DNA of 64,000 nucleotides from a bacterium (GTDB lineage Bacteria; Bacteroidota; Bacteroidia; NS11-12g; UBA955): NCBI GenBank assembly GCA_029945665.1, contig JAQSCZ010000121.1, positions 1 to 64,000 of the forward strand, read 5' to 3'. Shown piece by piece: positions 42,306 to 50,961 of this stretch (position 1 is its first letter; each line of letters starts with the position of its first letter). The notes under the pieces were generated by a model. It saw only the letters and a program-made list of their open reading frames with translations, ran no database searches and was not told where the DNA came from. The position numbers and the translations under genes were made by a program.

Positions 42306-43261
42306 TGATAGGCGTTGATATAGACCATGCTGTTGAACTGTTAGAGCAAAATTTGCCAGTTGCTATTCCTACCGAAACGGTGTATGGCTTAGCGGCTAAT
42401 GCGCTTAATGAAGATGCCATAGTTTCTGTATTCAAAGCGAAGAATCGGCCTTTTTTCGATCCCTTAATTTTACATGTAGTAAACATTTTTGAGGTCTATA
42501 ATTATGTCGAATCAATAAACGAAACAGCACTAAAACTTGCCAATGCTTTTTGGCCTGGTCCATTGACATTGCTCTTAAAGAAGAAAGCCATTATTCCATA
42601 TATAGCCACAGCTGGTAGCGATTATGTTGCAGTAAGAATTCCCAATCATCCCATGACTTTATCTTTATTAAGTCAGTTGGAATTTCCTTTGGTTGCGCCT
42701 AGTGCTAATCCATTCGGATTTATTAGTCCAACCACTGCCGAACATGTTGAAGCACAATTGGGCCAATTAATTCCCTATATTTTAGATGGCGATGAGTGTG
42801 CAGTTGGTATCGAAAGTACCATTGTAGATTGTACAGGAGAGGATGTTGTGATTATGCGTTTAGGCGGTTTGGATATTGCGCATATCGAAGCTGTTATTGG
42901 TAAAAAAGTTGTTCTTAATGTGAGTCAGAATAGCGACCCCAGTGCGCCAGGACAGCTTAATAAACACTATGCACCTAATAAACCATTTAAAATAGTAGAC
43001 AATACTGAGGCGCATATTAAGGAATATGAAAATGCTAAAATAAGTGTATTAAGTTTTGGGAAAATTGACTTGCCATCTCATATTATTAATTACAATTTAA
43101 GTGAAACTGGCAGTTTGGAAGAAGCTGCCAAAAATTTATTTAGCATGATGCATTTACTGGATCAAAGTGATAGCGAAATGATAATAACTGATTTGGTTCC
43201 GCCCAAAGGTTTGGGTTTAGCAATTAATGATCGTTTAATGCGTGCGGCCCATATTGCATAA
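42305..43261 (+). CDS. tsaC: L-threonylcarbamoyladenylate synthase (Sua5 type)
   Basis: A 318-residue enzyme of the Sua5/YrdC/YwlC family. It makes threonylcarbamoyl-AMP from threonine, bicarbonate and ATP for the universal t6A modification of ANN-decoding tRNAs. The YrdC domain covers about 1-200 (AIPTETVYGLAANA, FFDPLILHV, ARRIPNHP-like VAVRIPNHP, SANPFGFISPTTAEHV), the linker carries SAPGQLNKHYAPNKP, and the smaller Sua5 domain follows. Its ATG overlaps the regulator stop (TAATG), suggesting co-translation of two unrelated genes. Confidence 0.92.
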   Translation: MIGVDIDHAVELLEQNLPVAIPTETVYGLAANALNEDAIVSVFKAKNRPFFDPLILHVVNIFEVYNYVESINETALKLANAFWPGPLTLLLKKKAIIPYIATAGSDYVAVRIPNHPMTLSLLSQLEFPLVAPSANPFGFISPTTAEHVEAQLGQLIPYILDGDECAVGIESTIVDCTGEDVVIMRLGGLDIAHIEAVIGKKVVLNVSQNSDPSAPGQLNKHYAPNKPFKIVDNTEAHIKEYENAKISVLSFGKIDLPSHIINYNLSETGSLEEAAKNLFSMMHLLDQSDSEMIITDLVPPKGLGLAINDRLMRAAHIA

Positions 43262-43319
43262 GTCTTCTATAATATTTATAACCTATCAGATTAGCGTGCT
43301 ATAGCTAATAAGATTTACT

Positions 43320-43327
43320 TAGTTTTG
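43320..43327 (+). promoter_or_regulatory. -7 element for the FNR-like gene
   Basis: TAGTTTTG (43320-43327) lies 17 bp before the TTG start at 43345, supporting that start. No clear -33 partner. Confidence 0.4.
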
Positions 43328-43344
43328 TAATACCATTATCGCGC

Positions 43345-44052
43345 TTGAATAACATACAATTTTATAAAGTTTTAATTACAGAAGTGATAGAAGAAGCACC
43401 TTCTGTCAAACGGTTTATTTTAAAATTTGAACAGGAAGTTGCCTTTAAGCCAGGCCAGTTTGTAATTTTAAAATTTGAAGGTTTACAACATCAATTTGAT
43501 ACCAGGAGTTATTCTATTGCAGGTCAGATAAATTCAAATTGTTTAGAAATTTGCGTAGTTTTTAAAGAAGATGGCGCGGCAACACCCTTGTTATTTGAGC
43601 ATAAAATTGGCGATACTTTATTGTCTTCTTTGCCTGAGGGGCGCTTTGTTTTGCAAGAAGAGCCAATACAGAAAAACTTATTTTTTATATGCACAGGAAC
43701 AGGTGTAGCCCCATTTAGATGCATGATAAAGGAATTATTATTAAATCGAAAACATGCCTTGCCTATCCATCTTTTTTTTGGATGCAGAAAAATGGAAGAT
43801 CTTTTATACCGATCAGAATTTGAAGAACTTGCCATGGAATATCCCAATTTTTCTTACCATCCGGTATTGAGTAGGGAACAATGGGATGGAAATACGGGGT
43901 ATGTGCATCCCCATTATTTAAAAATGTTGGAGACCACTAAAGATGCTTTATTTTACTTATGTGGTTGGACCGAAATGTTAAAAGAAACAAGAGATAATAT
44001 TAAGAATTTAGGTTATACAAGACAAGATATAAAAGTTGAATTTTACGATTAA
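43345..44052 (+). CDS. Ferredoxin-NADP reductase-like flavoprotein
   Basis: A 235-residue FAD- and NAD(P)-binding oxidoreductase. The FAD motif RSYSIAG (near 54-60), the phosphate loop GTGVAPF (near 118-124) and the C-terminal GWTEMLKETRDNIKNLGY and VEFYD match the FNR/CPR superfamily. It lacks its own iron-sulfur domain, so it needs a separate partner. The frame begins with TTG at 43345 and has no in-frame ATG before essential residues. The radical-SAM gene 5 bp downstream may be its electron recipient, which would be a plausible pairing (inference). Confidence 0.8.
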   Translation: MNNIQFYKVLITEVIEEAPSVKRFILKFEQEVAFKPGQFVILKFEGLQHQFDTRSYSIAGQINSNCLEICVVFKEDGAATPLLFEHKIGDTLLSSLPEGRFVLQEEPIQKNLFFICTGTGVAPFRCMIKELLLNRKHALPIHLFFGCRKMEDLLYRSEFEELAMEYPNFSYHPVLSREQWDGNTGYVHPHYLKMLETTKDALFYLCGWTEMLKETRDNIKNLGYTRQDIKVEFYD

Positions 44053-44057
44053 TAGCG

Positions 44058-45083
44058 TTGAATAAGAACTATCAAGATATACGCAATTTATTAAGTAAAA
44101 ATTTTACTTATAAACGGGTACTTAATGCGAGTAAAGTTATAAGTAGTTATTATGTATCCAAACTGTTGAAGAAACCTGTTCAGTGGGGCCGGCCCATTGC
44201 TTTTTCGGTTGAACCAACAACCTCTTGCAATCTGCGCTGTCCACAATGCCCAAGTGGTTTAAGAAGTTTCTCGCGACCAACAGGCATGTTGTTGCAGCCC
44301 GTATTCGAGCGGATCATAGAAGAGCTATCTCCAACTACCGGCTATGTGACTTTGTATTTCCAAGGGGAACCCTATTTAAACACCAAATTTTTGGATATGG
44401 TAGCATTTGCTAATCGCTTTAATATTTATACCGCTACAAGCACCAATGCACATTATCTAACAGCCGAAAATTCAAAAAAAACCATCGAAAGTGGGCTCGA
44501 TCGGCTCATTATTTCTATTGATGGTGTAAGTCAGGATACCTATGGAAAATATAGAATTGGCGGGCAGTTAGAAAAGGTTTTAGAAGGCACGAAGAATCTA
44601 GTTCAAGCCAAAAAAGAAATGAAATCTTCAACGCCACATATTATATGGCAATTCATCGTCTTTAAACACAATGAGCATGAATTAAATGCCATTAAGGAAT
44701 TGGCAAAAACCTATGGTGTTGATGAATTAGCAATAAAGTCTGCACAAATTTATGATTACGAAAATGGCAATGATTTAATGCCAGAAAATGAAGCTTTCAG
44801 TCGATATAAAAAGGACGAGAATAGCTACGCATTTAAAAATAAACTATTAAACCATTGTTGGCGACTTTGGCACAGCTGTGTTATTACGTGGGATGGTAAA
44901 GTTGTACCGTGTTGTTTTGATAAAGATGGGACTTATCAATTGGGTAATTTAAGTGATCAATCATTTGGCGAGATATGGCAAAGTGAGCCTTATCAAAATT
45001 TCAGAAAGCAAATATTAAAAGGACGACAGTATATAGAAATTTGCAAAAATTGTAGTGAAGGTACTTCCGTTTGGCAAAACTAA
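44058..45083 (+). CDS. Radical SAM/SPASM protein
   Basis: A 341-residue radical-SAM enzyme. The 4Fe-4S site is Cys57, Cys61 and Cys64 (SCNLRCPQC), and a C-terminal SPASM domain (CWRLWHSCVITWDGKVVPCCFD, then CKNC) binds further clusters. SPASM proteins often modify peptides or small molecules, but no precursor peptide gene is visible nearby and the target is not known. It uses TTG as start and is co-transcribed with the FNR-like gene. It is convergent with the T9SS type B gene, one base apart. Confidence 0.82.
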   Translation: MNKNYQDIRNLLSKNFTYKRVLNASKVISSYYVSKLLKKPVQWGRPIAFSVEPTTSCNLRCPQCPSGLRSFSRPTGMLLQPVFERIIEELSPTTGYVTLYFQGEPYLNTKFLDMVAFANRFNIYTATSTNAHYLTAENSKKTIESGLDRLIISIDGVSQDTYGKYRIGGQLEKVLEGTKNLVQAKKEMKSSTPHIIWQFIVFKHNEHELNAIKELAKTYGVDELAIKSAQIYDYENGNDLMPENEAFSRYKKDENSYAFKNKLLNHCWRLWHSCVITWDGKVVPCCFDKDGTYQLGNLSDQSFGEIWQSEPYQNFRKQILKGRQYIEICKNCSEGTSVWQN

Positions 45084-45084
45084 A

Positions 45085-46155
45085 TTACCGAACGACAAAG
45101 AAAGTACCGCGTAATTCGTAATATTTTTTATCCGTGTCTATGTAAGATATTTTATAGACATAGATGTCTTGTTGCACCAATTCGGAATTTACTTTGCAAT
45201 CCCAGCCGGCATTCAAATCAGTCGTTTCAAATAACAGCTCACCCCAACGGTTGTAGACCGTAAAATTATAATCTTTTGGTGTAAAATTCCAAATTTTAAC
45301 GAATACATCATTTAATAAATCGGCATTTGGACTCACTGCATCGGGTATATAGATAATGTGAGGACAGCTATCAATCAACTCAATTTCATCTGTTGCCTTA
45401 CAATTGTCTGGGCTAGTAACTTCAACAGAATAGATACCCGGAAACGTTGCGGTAATTTGCTGAGTTACTTCTCCCGTTGGGTTCCATAGGTATTTGTAGC
45501 CTGCACCTCCTTTTGCATCAAGTTGAATAATCTGATTTTGGCACATGGTTTTATCATTGCCTAAATTTACTACAGGGCTAGTATACTCAACAATATTAAC
45601 TTCCTTATAAACGCTATCACAAGTGCGCGTTTTGAAATCGCTAGGTATGGTAACCTTTACCCAATATTTGCCGATTGTATTGGCTATAATTGAAGAAGTT
45701 GTTTCACCAGTGTTCCATTCGTATTTAACACCTGGGAATGTTGTTGTATTGAGCGTTAAAGAAAAAGTACTTCCATTGCAGTAGCCAGTATCTTTTGGAA
45801 AATAGAATGAAGGGATGGGCCAATCGCGCACAATAACAATAAATGTATCATATTGTGTTTGCCCAGTGCTTGTAAATGTCGATTCATTGTAAGTTTTATA
45901 TTGACCAGCTGTATTGTAATATACAGGATTTGTGGTTAATAAATTACTCGAGGAAATATCACCACCTTGTATGGTCCATAAAACAATGTCAGGGTAAGCA
46001 CCAGTGGTAGGGTCGGGGATGGTAATAAATCGAACGCCGTCATTTTTGCATATTGTTAAGGTCTTTCCTGCATACGCAGTGGTTAATCCAAACACTAACA
46101 TGAGCAGTGCTGATTTAAGAAAACAGGATCGAGATTTAAGAAAATTAAATTTCAT
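45085..46155 (-). CDS. T9SS type B (gliding-associated) protein
   Basis: A 356-residue secreted protein with a signal peptide (ending TAYA), two to three immunoglobulin-like segments with cysteines (CNGSTFSLTL, CQNQIIQLDAKGG), and the type B C-terminal domain: YIPDAVSPNADLLNDVF, FTVYNRWGELLFETTDLNAGWD, QDIYVYKISY. It is a smaller relative of the protein at 30509. It starts directly after the stop of the dehydrogenase-like gene (stop and ATG abut). Confidence 0.82.
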   Translation of the reverse strand: MKFNFLKSRSCFLKSALLMLVFGLTTAYAGKTLTICKNDGVRFITIPDPTTGAYPDIVLWTIQGGDISSSNLLTTNPVYYNTAGQYKTYNESTFTSTGQTQYDTFIVIVRDWPIPSFYFPKDTGYCNGSTFSLTLNTTTFPGVKYEWNTGETTSSIIANTIGKYWVKVTIPSDFKTRTCDSVYKEVNIVEYTSPVVNLGNDKTMCQNQIIQLDAKGGAGYKYLWNPTGEVTQQITATFPGIYSVEVTSPDNCKATDEIELIDSCPHIIYIPDAVSPNADLLNDVFVKIWNFTPKDYNFTVYNRWGELLFETTDLNAGWDCKVNSELVQQDIYVYKISYIDTDKKYYELRGTFFVVR

Positions 46156-46818
46156 TTAATTGTTTGTGGCTATCAAATATTCAGTTTTCAATAAACTACA
46201 AATTTTATATCGCTCATCATGCGTATCGTTGGCCATGCCATTCAATAGATCAAATACATTCGCAATACCTATTTTTTCGCACCATTCAAAAGGACCATGT
46301 GGGTAGGCTGTTCCTAATTTCATACCTTTATCAATATCGGCCCTGTTGGCTGTACCTTCTTGCAGCGTAAAATAAGCCTCATTGATAATCATGCAAATGA
46401 TTCTAGCACTAACCATGCCAATTCTACTTTCAACAATGCTAATACTTTTCCATCCCAAGGTTTTAAATATTTCAAAATCTATATTATTACTCAGTGTACA
46501 CACTTCCAAAAGTGGGCGACTTAAAAAAGTAGGGAGTGCGTTAATTCCAACAACTTGGGCTTGCAATGTTTTAGGTATTGCTTGATGCAATTGTATTTTC
46601 ACAGCACTTAAGCATAAAATACATTTTGAATGGATACCAATATATTCGTTAATTGAATCAGGATTATTGTCAAAATTTAAATCAAAAATTAGATCGAAAG
46701 AAGTGGTTGAAATATTTTTTGTATTTTCGAGCACTGTAAAAGAACAGCTTGCCGATGAAAATATTAAATTTAATTCTTCTAATTGTTTTGGCGAGCCTAA
46801 TGCAGCAATGTTCATCAA
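46156..46818 (-). CDS. 3-hydroxyacyl-CoA dehydrogenase-like protein, degenerate NAD domain
   Basis: A 220-residue protein. The C-terminal half (about 130-220, GMVSARIICMIINEAYFTLQEGTANRADIDKGMKLGTAYPHGPFEW) is the substrate/dimerisation domain of 3-hydroxyacyl-CoA dehydrogenases such as FadB or Hbd. The N-terminal half has the size of a small Rossmann unit but lacks the Gly-x-Gly-x-x-Gly loop, so NAD binding is doubtful. It may be an assembly or regulatory relative. TATTTTTG on the minus strand (46823-46830) lies 4 bp upstream of the start, so the message may be leaderless. Confidence 0.65.
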   Translation of the reverse strand: MMNIAALGSPKQLEELNLIFSSASCSFTVLENTKNISTTSFDLIFDLNFDNNPDSINEYIGIHSKCILCLSAVKIQLHQAIPKTLQAQVVGINALPTFLSRPLLEVCTLSNNIDFEIFKTLGWKSISIVESRIGMVSARIICMIINEAYFTLQEGTANRADIDKGMKLGTAYPHGPFEWCEKIGIANVFDLLNGMANDTHDERYKICSLLKTEYLIATNN

Positions 46819-46841
46819 GTAGCAAAAATAACACTCATTTA

Positions 46842-47219
46842 ATGGAAAAAAAAATCATTTTAACAACAACAGCACCAGCGCCAATCGGTCCTTATTCACA
46901 AGCGGTATTAATAGGGAATACCTTGTATTGTAGTGGTCAAATAGCCCTCACAATCGATGGCACACTAGTGACAGACAGCATAGAAGCCGAAACCAAACAA
47001 GTGATGCACAACATAGGTGAACTACTGAAAGCAGCCCAGATGGATTATTCACATATTGTAAAAACGTCTATTTTTTTAACCGATATGGGCGATTTTTCTA
47101 AAGTCAATGGTGTTTATGCGAGTTATTTTTCGTCGGATTTTCCTGCCCGAGAAACAATTCAAGTAAGTGCATTGCCAAAAGGGGTACATGTTGAAATAAG
47201 TGTAACCGCTATTAAATAA
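46842..47219 (+). CDS. RidA-family enamine/imine deaminase
   Basis: A 125-residue RidA (YjgF/YER057c) protein that hydrolyses reactive imines formed by PLP enzymes. Family marks: APAPIGPYSQAV at 10-21, LYCSGQIAL near 30, ARETIQVSALPKGVHVEISVTAI at the end, with Arg near 106 as substrate ligand. Start chosen at MEKKIIL (46842), the usual family length. A longer in-frame version starting at 46755 would add a signal-like segment (ILLIVLASLMQQCSSSS) and overlaps the divergent gene by 64 bp. Confidence 0.85.
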   Translation: MEKKIILTTTAPAPIGPYSQAVLIGNTLYCSGQIALTIDGTLVTDSIEAETKQVMHNIGELLKAAQMDYSHIVKTSIFLTDMGDFSKVNGVYASYFSSDFPARETIQVSALPKGVHVEISVTAIK

Positions 47220-47232
47220 TTTTAAATGAAAC

Positions 47233-47267
47233 AAAAAAACCTGTCAATTGCTTGGCAGGTTTTTTTA
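47233..47267 (+). terminator. Terminator between RidA and DUF5684 genes
   Basis: AAAACCTG, mismatch, CAA loop region TTG, mismatch, CAGGTTTT followed by more T. Flanking A and T runs let it work from both sides, fitting the convergent genes. Confidence 0.85.
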
Positions 47268-47288
47268 TTTAACAGGCGTATTTATTTG

Positions 47289-47792
47289 TTAAGCGTGTAA
47301 AATTTCAGGATCTGTATTTGGATTTGGACCATCGCCATTTGGGCCGATGTATTGATAATTTCCAAAGGCTAACAGAGGATAAAATACAATACCCAATAGA
47401 ATTAATCCAACGGTGAATCCAGCACCTTGGCCAAAGCTTTTACTTAATCTGTTGGTATCTATGATTGAGAATGTGATTAATCCAGCAATTCCTATGAAAG
47501 CTAACAAGCCTCCCATAGCGTTTTGCTTTATAAGGAAATAAGCTCCCATGCCATATAGTATGCCAAAGCCTAGATAAACTAATAATCTAGCGGCTGAACG
47601 GCCAATAATTTTAAAGTAAATGATAGCACTATAGATTGGAATTAAACAAGACCATCCTGGTTGATTTGCCTTCGTAAAAATGCGCCACTGCACAATGATG
47701 AAGAATACCATTAAGGCAGCAAAAAAGATGAAGAAGCCAACACCCATTGACTGGGCCATAGCTGTTTGTTGTTCTGTAGATACTTGTTCCAT
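47289..47792 (-). CDS. DUF5684 membrane protein
   Basis: A 167-residue membrane protein with four to five hydrophobic segments and the WRIFTKANQPGWSCLIPIYS motif that marks the DUF5684 family. This family may relate to signal peptidase operons but its function is unknown. The C-terminal tail is Asn/Pro-rich. Transcribed alone, convergent with RidA. Confidence 0.75.
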   Translation of the reverse strand: MEQVSTEQQTAMAQSMGVGFFIFFAALMVFFIIVQWRIFTKANQPGWSCLIPIYSAIIYFKIIGRSAARLLVYLGFGILYGMGAYFLIKQNAMGGLLAFIGIAGLITFSIIDTNRLSKSFGQGAGFTVGLILLGIVFYPLLAFGNYQYIGPNGDGPNPNTDPEILHA

Positions 47793-47964
47793 TTTTTATA
47801 AATATATTAAATTGAAACAATATTGGATTTTTAATTTCACAAAAACAAATTAATTAAAAAAAAGCATTTATAAATCTTTAAAAAGATTTAATTTATTGAT
47901 AATTAGCAACTAATGACTTTTGAAATTTTGTTCACATCTGCTTCTAAAACGCATTTTTTTAGCA

Positions 47965-47972
47965 TATTTTTG
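47965..47972 (+). promoter_or_regulatory. -7 element just upstream of holB
   Basis: TATTTTTG ends 7 bp before the TTG start at 47980, so the holB message would have almost no leader. The 187-bp spacer before holB is otherwise plain AT-rich sequence. Confidence 0.45.
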
Positions 47973-47979
47973 CGCTTAA

Positions 47980-49116
47980 TTGAAATTTTCAGATATATAC
48001 GGTCACGCTGATATAAAAGCAAAGTTAATAAATTCTGCAACATCTGGTAGAGTCGCTCACGCTCAACTTTTTACATCCAAAGAAGGTGCTTTAAGTTTGC
48101 CAATGGCCATCGCATTTGCTCAATTTTTATCTTGTACCGATAAGCAATTGGAGGATAGTTGTGGAATTTGCGGCAGTTGCAGAAAATATGCAATTTTAGC
48201 GCATCCGGATTTACATTTTACCTTTCCTTTTTTTGGGGATGCTAAAACAAGTTGTAATGATTTTATAGCGGAATTTAGAGAGAATGTGATTAAAAATCCG
48301 ATGCTCAGTTTTGGTGATTGGGTAGATGCTATTCATGGTGAAGGTAAAAATCTAAATATTAACATATTAGAAATTCGCAGTATTTTCAGGAAATTAGCTT
48401 TAAGGGCTTACGAGAGTGAATATAAAATATTAATCATTTGGCTTCCAGAGTTTTTGAAAAAAGAAGGAAATATTTTACTTAAATTAGTAGAAGAGCCGCC
48501 AGATAATACGATTTTTTTATTTGTTACCGAACAACAAAGTGAAATACTACCGACCATTATTTCAAGAACACAAGTCCTTAAAATAGCCAATTATTCACAT
48601 GCAGAAATTGAACAATATTTGCTTCAAAACGAATTGGTTACTGATGTAAATATTGCACGAAACATAGCCTTAATGGCCGAAGGGAATCTCAATAGAGCGG
48701 TGAAATTAACAGGCGGTGTTGAAAGTCCAATTTTTGAAATGTTTAGAAATTGGTTGCTCAATTGTCATTCGGGAAATATGGAAAATATTTTTGAATTTAC
48801 AGATAAACTAACCGAAGGGGGCAAGGACTTTTTTAAAATATTTTTGATATACGGCTTGCATATTATTCGCGCGACAATGGTATCTGCTCATCAAGCAGAA
48901 ACAAACTGGTTGACGCCCAATGAGAACGAATTCGTGAATAAATTATCGAAGTTTATTCACATTGAGAATGTACAAGAAATATACAAAGCATTTAATGATA
49001 GTATATTCGAAACTGAAAGATATGGGAATGTTAAATTAATTTATATTAACCTATCTTTGAAACTTAAAAGTAGCATGCGACCTTTGGTTAAAAGCATGGC
49101 TACTCAAATAAATTAA
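47980..49116 (+). CDS. holB: DNA polymerase III delta-prime subunit
   Basis: A 378-residue clamp-loader subunit. N-terminal FSDIYGHADIKAKLINSATSGRVAHAQLF, the zinc-binding CGICGSCRK near 62-70, and LLKLVEEPPDNTIFLFVTEQQSEILPTIISRTQ (the SRC-like sensor region) are diagnostic. The phosphate-binding loop is degenerate (TSKEGALSLPMA), as normal for delta-prime. Starts with TTG at 47980, which gives the family's usual first residues. Followed by ricT after 21 bp, the same gene order as holB-yaaT in Bacillus. Confidence 0.9.
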   Translation: MKFSDIYGHADIKAKLINSATSGRVAHAQLFTSKEGALSLPMAIAFAQFLSCTDKQLEDSCGICGSCRKYAILAHPDLHFTFPFFGDAKTSCNDFIAEFRENVIKNPMLSFGDWVDAIHGEGKNLNINILEIRSIFRKLALRAYESEYKILIIWLPEFLKKEGNILLKLVEEPPDNTIFLFVTEQQSEILPTIISRTQVLKIANYSHAEIEQYLLQNELVTDVNIARNIALMAEGNLNRAVKLTGGVESPIFEMFRNWLLNCHSGNMENIFEFTDKLTEGGKDFFKIFLIYGLHIIRATMVSAHQAETNWLTPNENEFVNKLSKFIHIENVQEIYKAFNDSIFETERYGNVKLIYINLSLKLKSSMRPLVKSMATQIN

Positions 49117-49137
49117 CGATAAAAACAATAATAAATA

Positions 49138-50502
49138 ATGGGATGTGGAAGTTGTGGTACAACAACAGGTAAGCCAGGCGGTTGCAAAAGCAACGGTACT
49201 TGTGGCACCAGTGGTTGTAATAAATTAAATGTATACGATTGGTTGAGTGATGTGGCATTGCCAGATGACTATAAGCCATTCAATATTATAGAAATAAGAT
49301 TTAAAGGAAGTAGGAAAGAGTTTTTCAGAAATACTTCCAATCTTGAATTGTATTCTGGTGATCCTGTAATTGTGGATTCTGACAGTGGTTACGACCTTGG
49401 TCACATATCCGTAAGCGGCGAATTGGTGCGCCTTCAATTAAAGAAAAGAGGCATTACAGAAAATTCAGATCAAATAAAGAATATTCAAAGAAAGGCATCT
49501 GAAAAAGACGTCGAGAAATATTTAGAGGCTAAATTTCGAGAAGCTAAAATTTTAGAAAGAGCGAGAACACTTGCCTTAGAATTGCGATTAGAAATGAAGC
49601 TGAGTGATATTGAAATTCAAGGAGATAATCGCAAAGTAATATTCTTTTACACAGCCGAAAACAGGGTCGACTTTAGAGAATTGATTCGCAAATATGCGGA
49701 TGAATTTAAGTTGAGAATTGAAATGCGTCAGATTGGTTATAGGCAAGAAGCTGCGCGATTAGGTGGCATTGGTAGTTGTGGTAGAGAGTTGTGCTGCAGT
49801 ACTTGGTTAACTGATTTTAAAATGGTAAATACTTCGGCTGCTAGGTATCAAAACCTATCAATCAACATGCTTAAATTATCCGGTCAATGTGGTAAGCTTA
49901 AATGTTGTCTTAACTTTGAATTGGATACTTACATGGATGCTTTAGAAGAATTTCCAAAAGCAAAAACGGTAAGATTAGATACAGTTTCTGGCGTAGCCAT
50001 TATGCTTAAGACAGATATCCTAAAACGACTGACTTGGTTTGCTTATGACGATAGACCAAATTGGATTAGTTTGCCATTAGAGACTGTTAATCAATATCTA
50101 AAAATGAATGAAAGAGGTGAAAAAGCACCAGAATTAATTCCAATTGTTGTTGAAGAAAAAACAAATGCGATGGTTAATACAAGCACTACAGCAACCATTG
50201 ATTTGGCAGGTGATGATATCACGCGAATGGACAATAAAAATCGCGGCAAAAACAACCGACCAAATAACAATTTTAAATCGAACAGTAACGGCAGACCAGA
50301 GAATAGAAATAACAATAACCGTTCTCAAGGTAAACCATCAGATAGACCAGCGAATACTACTGCAAAACCTGTAAATAATGGCGATCGACCGCCCCAAGGT
50401 GCCCGTCCCAATACTAACAGGAATAACAACAATAACAATCGCGGACCATCTAACAACAAAAAAGGCCCTGCTGGGCCTCCTTCTGAAAATAAACCGAATT
50501 AA
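49138..50502 (+). CDS. ricT: PSP1-domain protein RicT/YaaT-like with Asn-rich tail
   Basis: A 454-residue protein. The first 28 residues are Gly/Cys-rich (GCGSCGTTTGKPGGC) and the PSP1 domain covers about 50-310, with SCGRELCCSTWL and SGQCGKLKCCLNFE, the cysteines that in Bacillus RicT bind a 4Fe-4S cluster. The last ~95 residues are a low-complexity tail of Asn, Arg, Gly and Pro, suggesting RNA contact or disorder. In Bacillus RicT works with RicA and RicF in mRNA processing by RNase Y. Here the partners are not seen, so the role is inferred from family and from holB synteny. Confidence 0.85.
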   Translation: MGCGSCGTTTGKPGGCKSNGTCGTSGCNKLNVYDWLSDVALPDDYKPFNIIEIRFKGSRKEFFRNTSNLELYSGDPVIVDSDSGYDLGHISVSGELVRLQLKKRGITENSDQIKNIQRKASEKDVEKYLEAKFREAKILERARTLALELRLEMKLSDIEIQGDNRKVIFFYTAENRVDFRELIRKYADEFKLRIEMRQIGYRQEAARLGGIGSCGRELCCSTWLTDFKMVNTSAARYQNLSINMLKLSGQCGKLKCCLNFELDTYMDALEEFPKAKTVRLDTVSGVAIMLKTDILKRLTWFAYDDRPNWISLPLETVNQYLKMNERGEKAPELIPIVVEEKTNAMVNTSTTATIDLAGDDITRMDNKNRGKNNRPNNNFKSNSNGRPENRNNNNRSQGKPSDRPANTTAKPVNNGDRPPQGARPNTNRNNNNNNRGPSNNKKGPAGPPSENKPN

Positions 50503-50504
50503 GT

Positions 50505-50879
50505 TTATTCAATAACTACCCCAGTCGTAAGGAAACTTACTTCACCTTTGTCGTCTTTCACAAAGTGACCATTTGCTGTTGCTTTATGACCTTTTGCATT
50601 CGAAGGCATTACAAATTTCTCATCATTGTTGATGTAAAATTCACTGCCATCTGCCGCTTTGAAAGTTAACCAACAACCTTTGTGTTGACAACTGTTTTCA
50701 ATGGTTCCAGAGATGTTGTAAGTCGTATCTTTGCCCGCATTGTAGTTTGCCAAAGCATCCGAAAAAGCGATGGCATTGTTATTGTCGAATTTTGCACCAA
50801 AAGCGCCGCTTGCAGGCGTATTGTCTTTGCATGCTGCCAATATAAATAGGAAAGCAATTGCGAATAATTTTAATTTCAT
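50505..50879 (-). CDS. DUF4920 lipoprotein
   Basis: A 124-residue lipoprotein (signal ending LAAC, Cys17) with a DUF4920 beta-rich domain: NSCQHKGCWLTFKAADGSEFYI, then KGHKATANGHFVKDDKG. The two cysteines and the histidine in the first motif look like a metal or haem-binding site and are conserved in the family. Convergent with ricT, two bases apart. TACTTTTG on the minus strand (50901-50908) may be its -7 element. Confidence 0.8.
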   Translation of the reverse strand: MKLKLFAIAFLFILAACKDNTPASGAFGAKFDNNNAIAFSDALANYNAGKDTTYNISGTIENSCQHKGCWLTFKAADGSEFYINNDEKFVMPSNAKGHKATANGHFVKDDKGEVSFLTTGVVIE

Positions 50880-50943
50880 GTGGGTATATTTGATTTGTTA
50901 CAAAAGTATTCAAATTATTTTTAAATAATCGTTAGTGATTTAG

Positions 50944-50951
50944 TATTTTTG
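50944..50951 (+). promoter_or_regulatory. -7 element for DUF3467 gene
   Basis: TATTTTTG lies 10 bp upstream of the ATG at 50962; a short leader again. Confidence 0.45.
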
Positions 50952-50961
50952 AAGGTATTAT

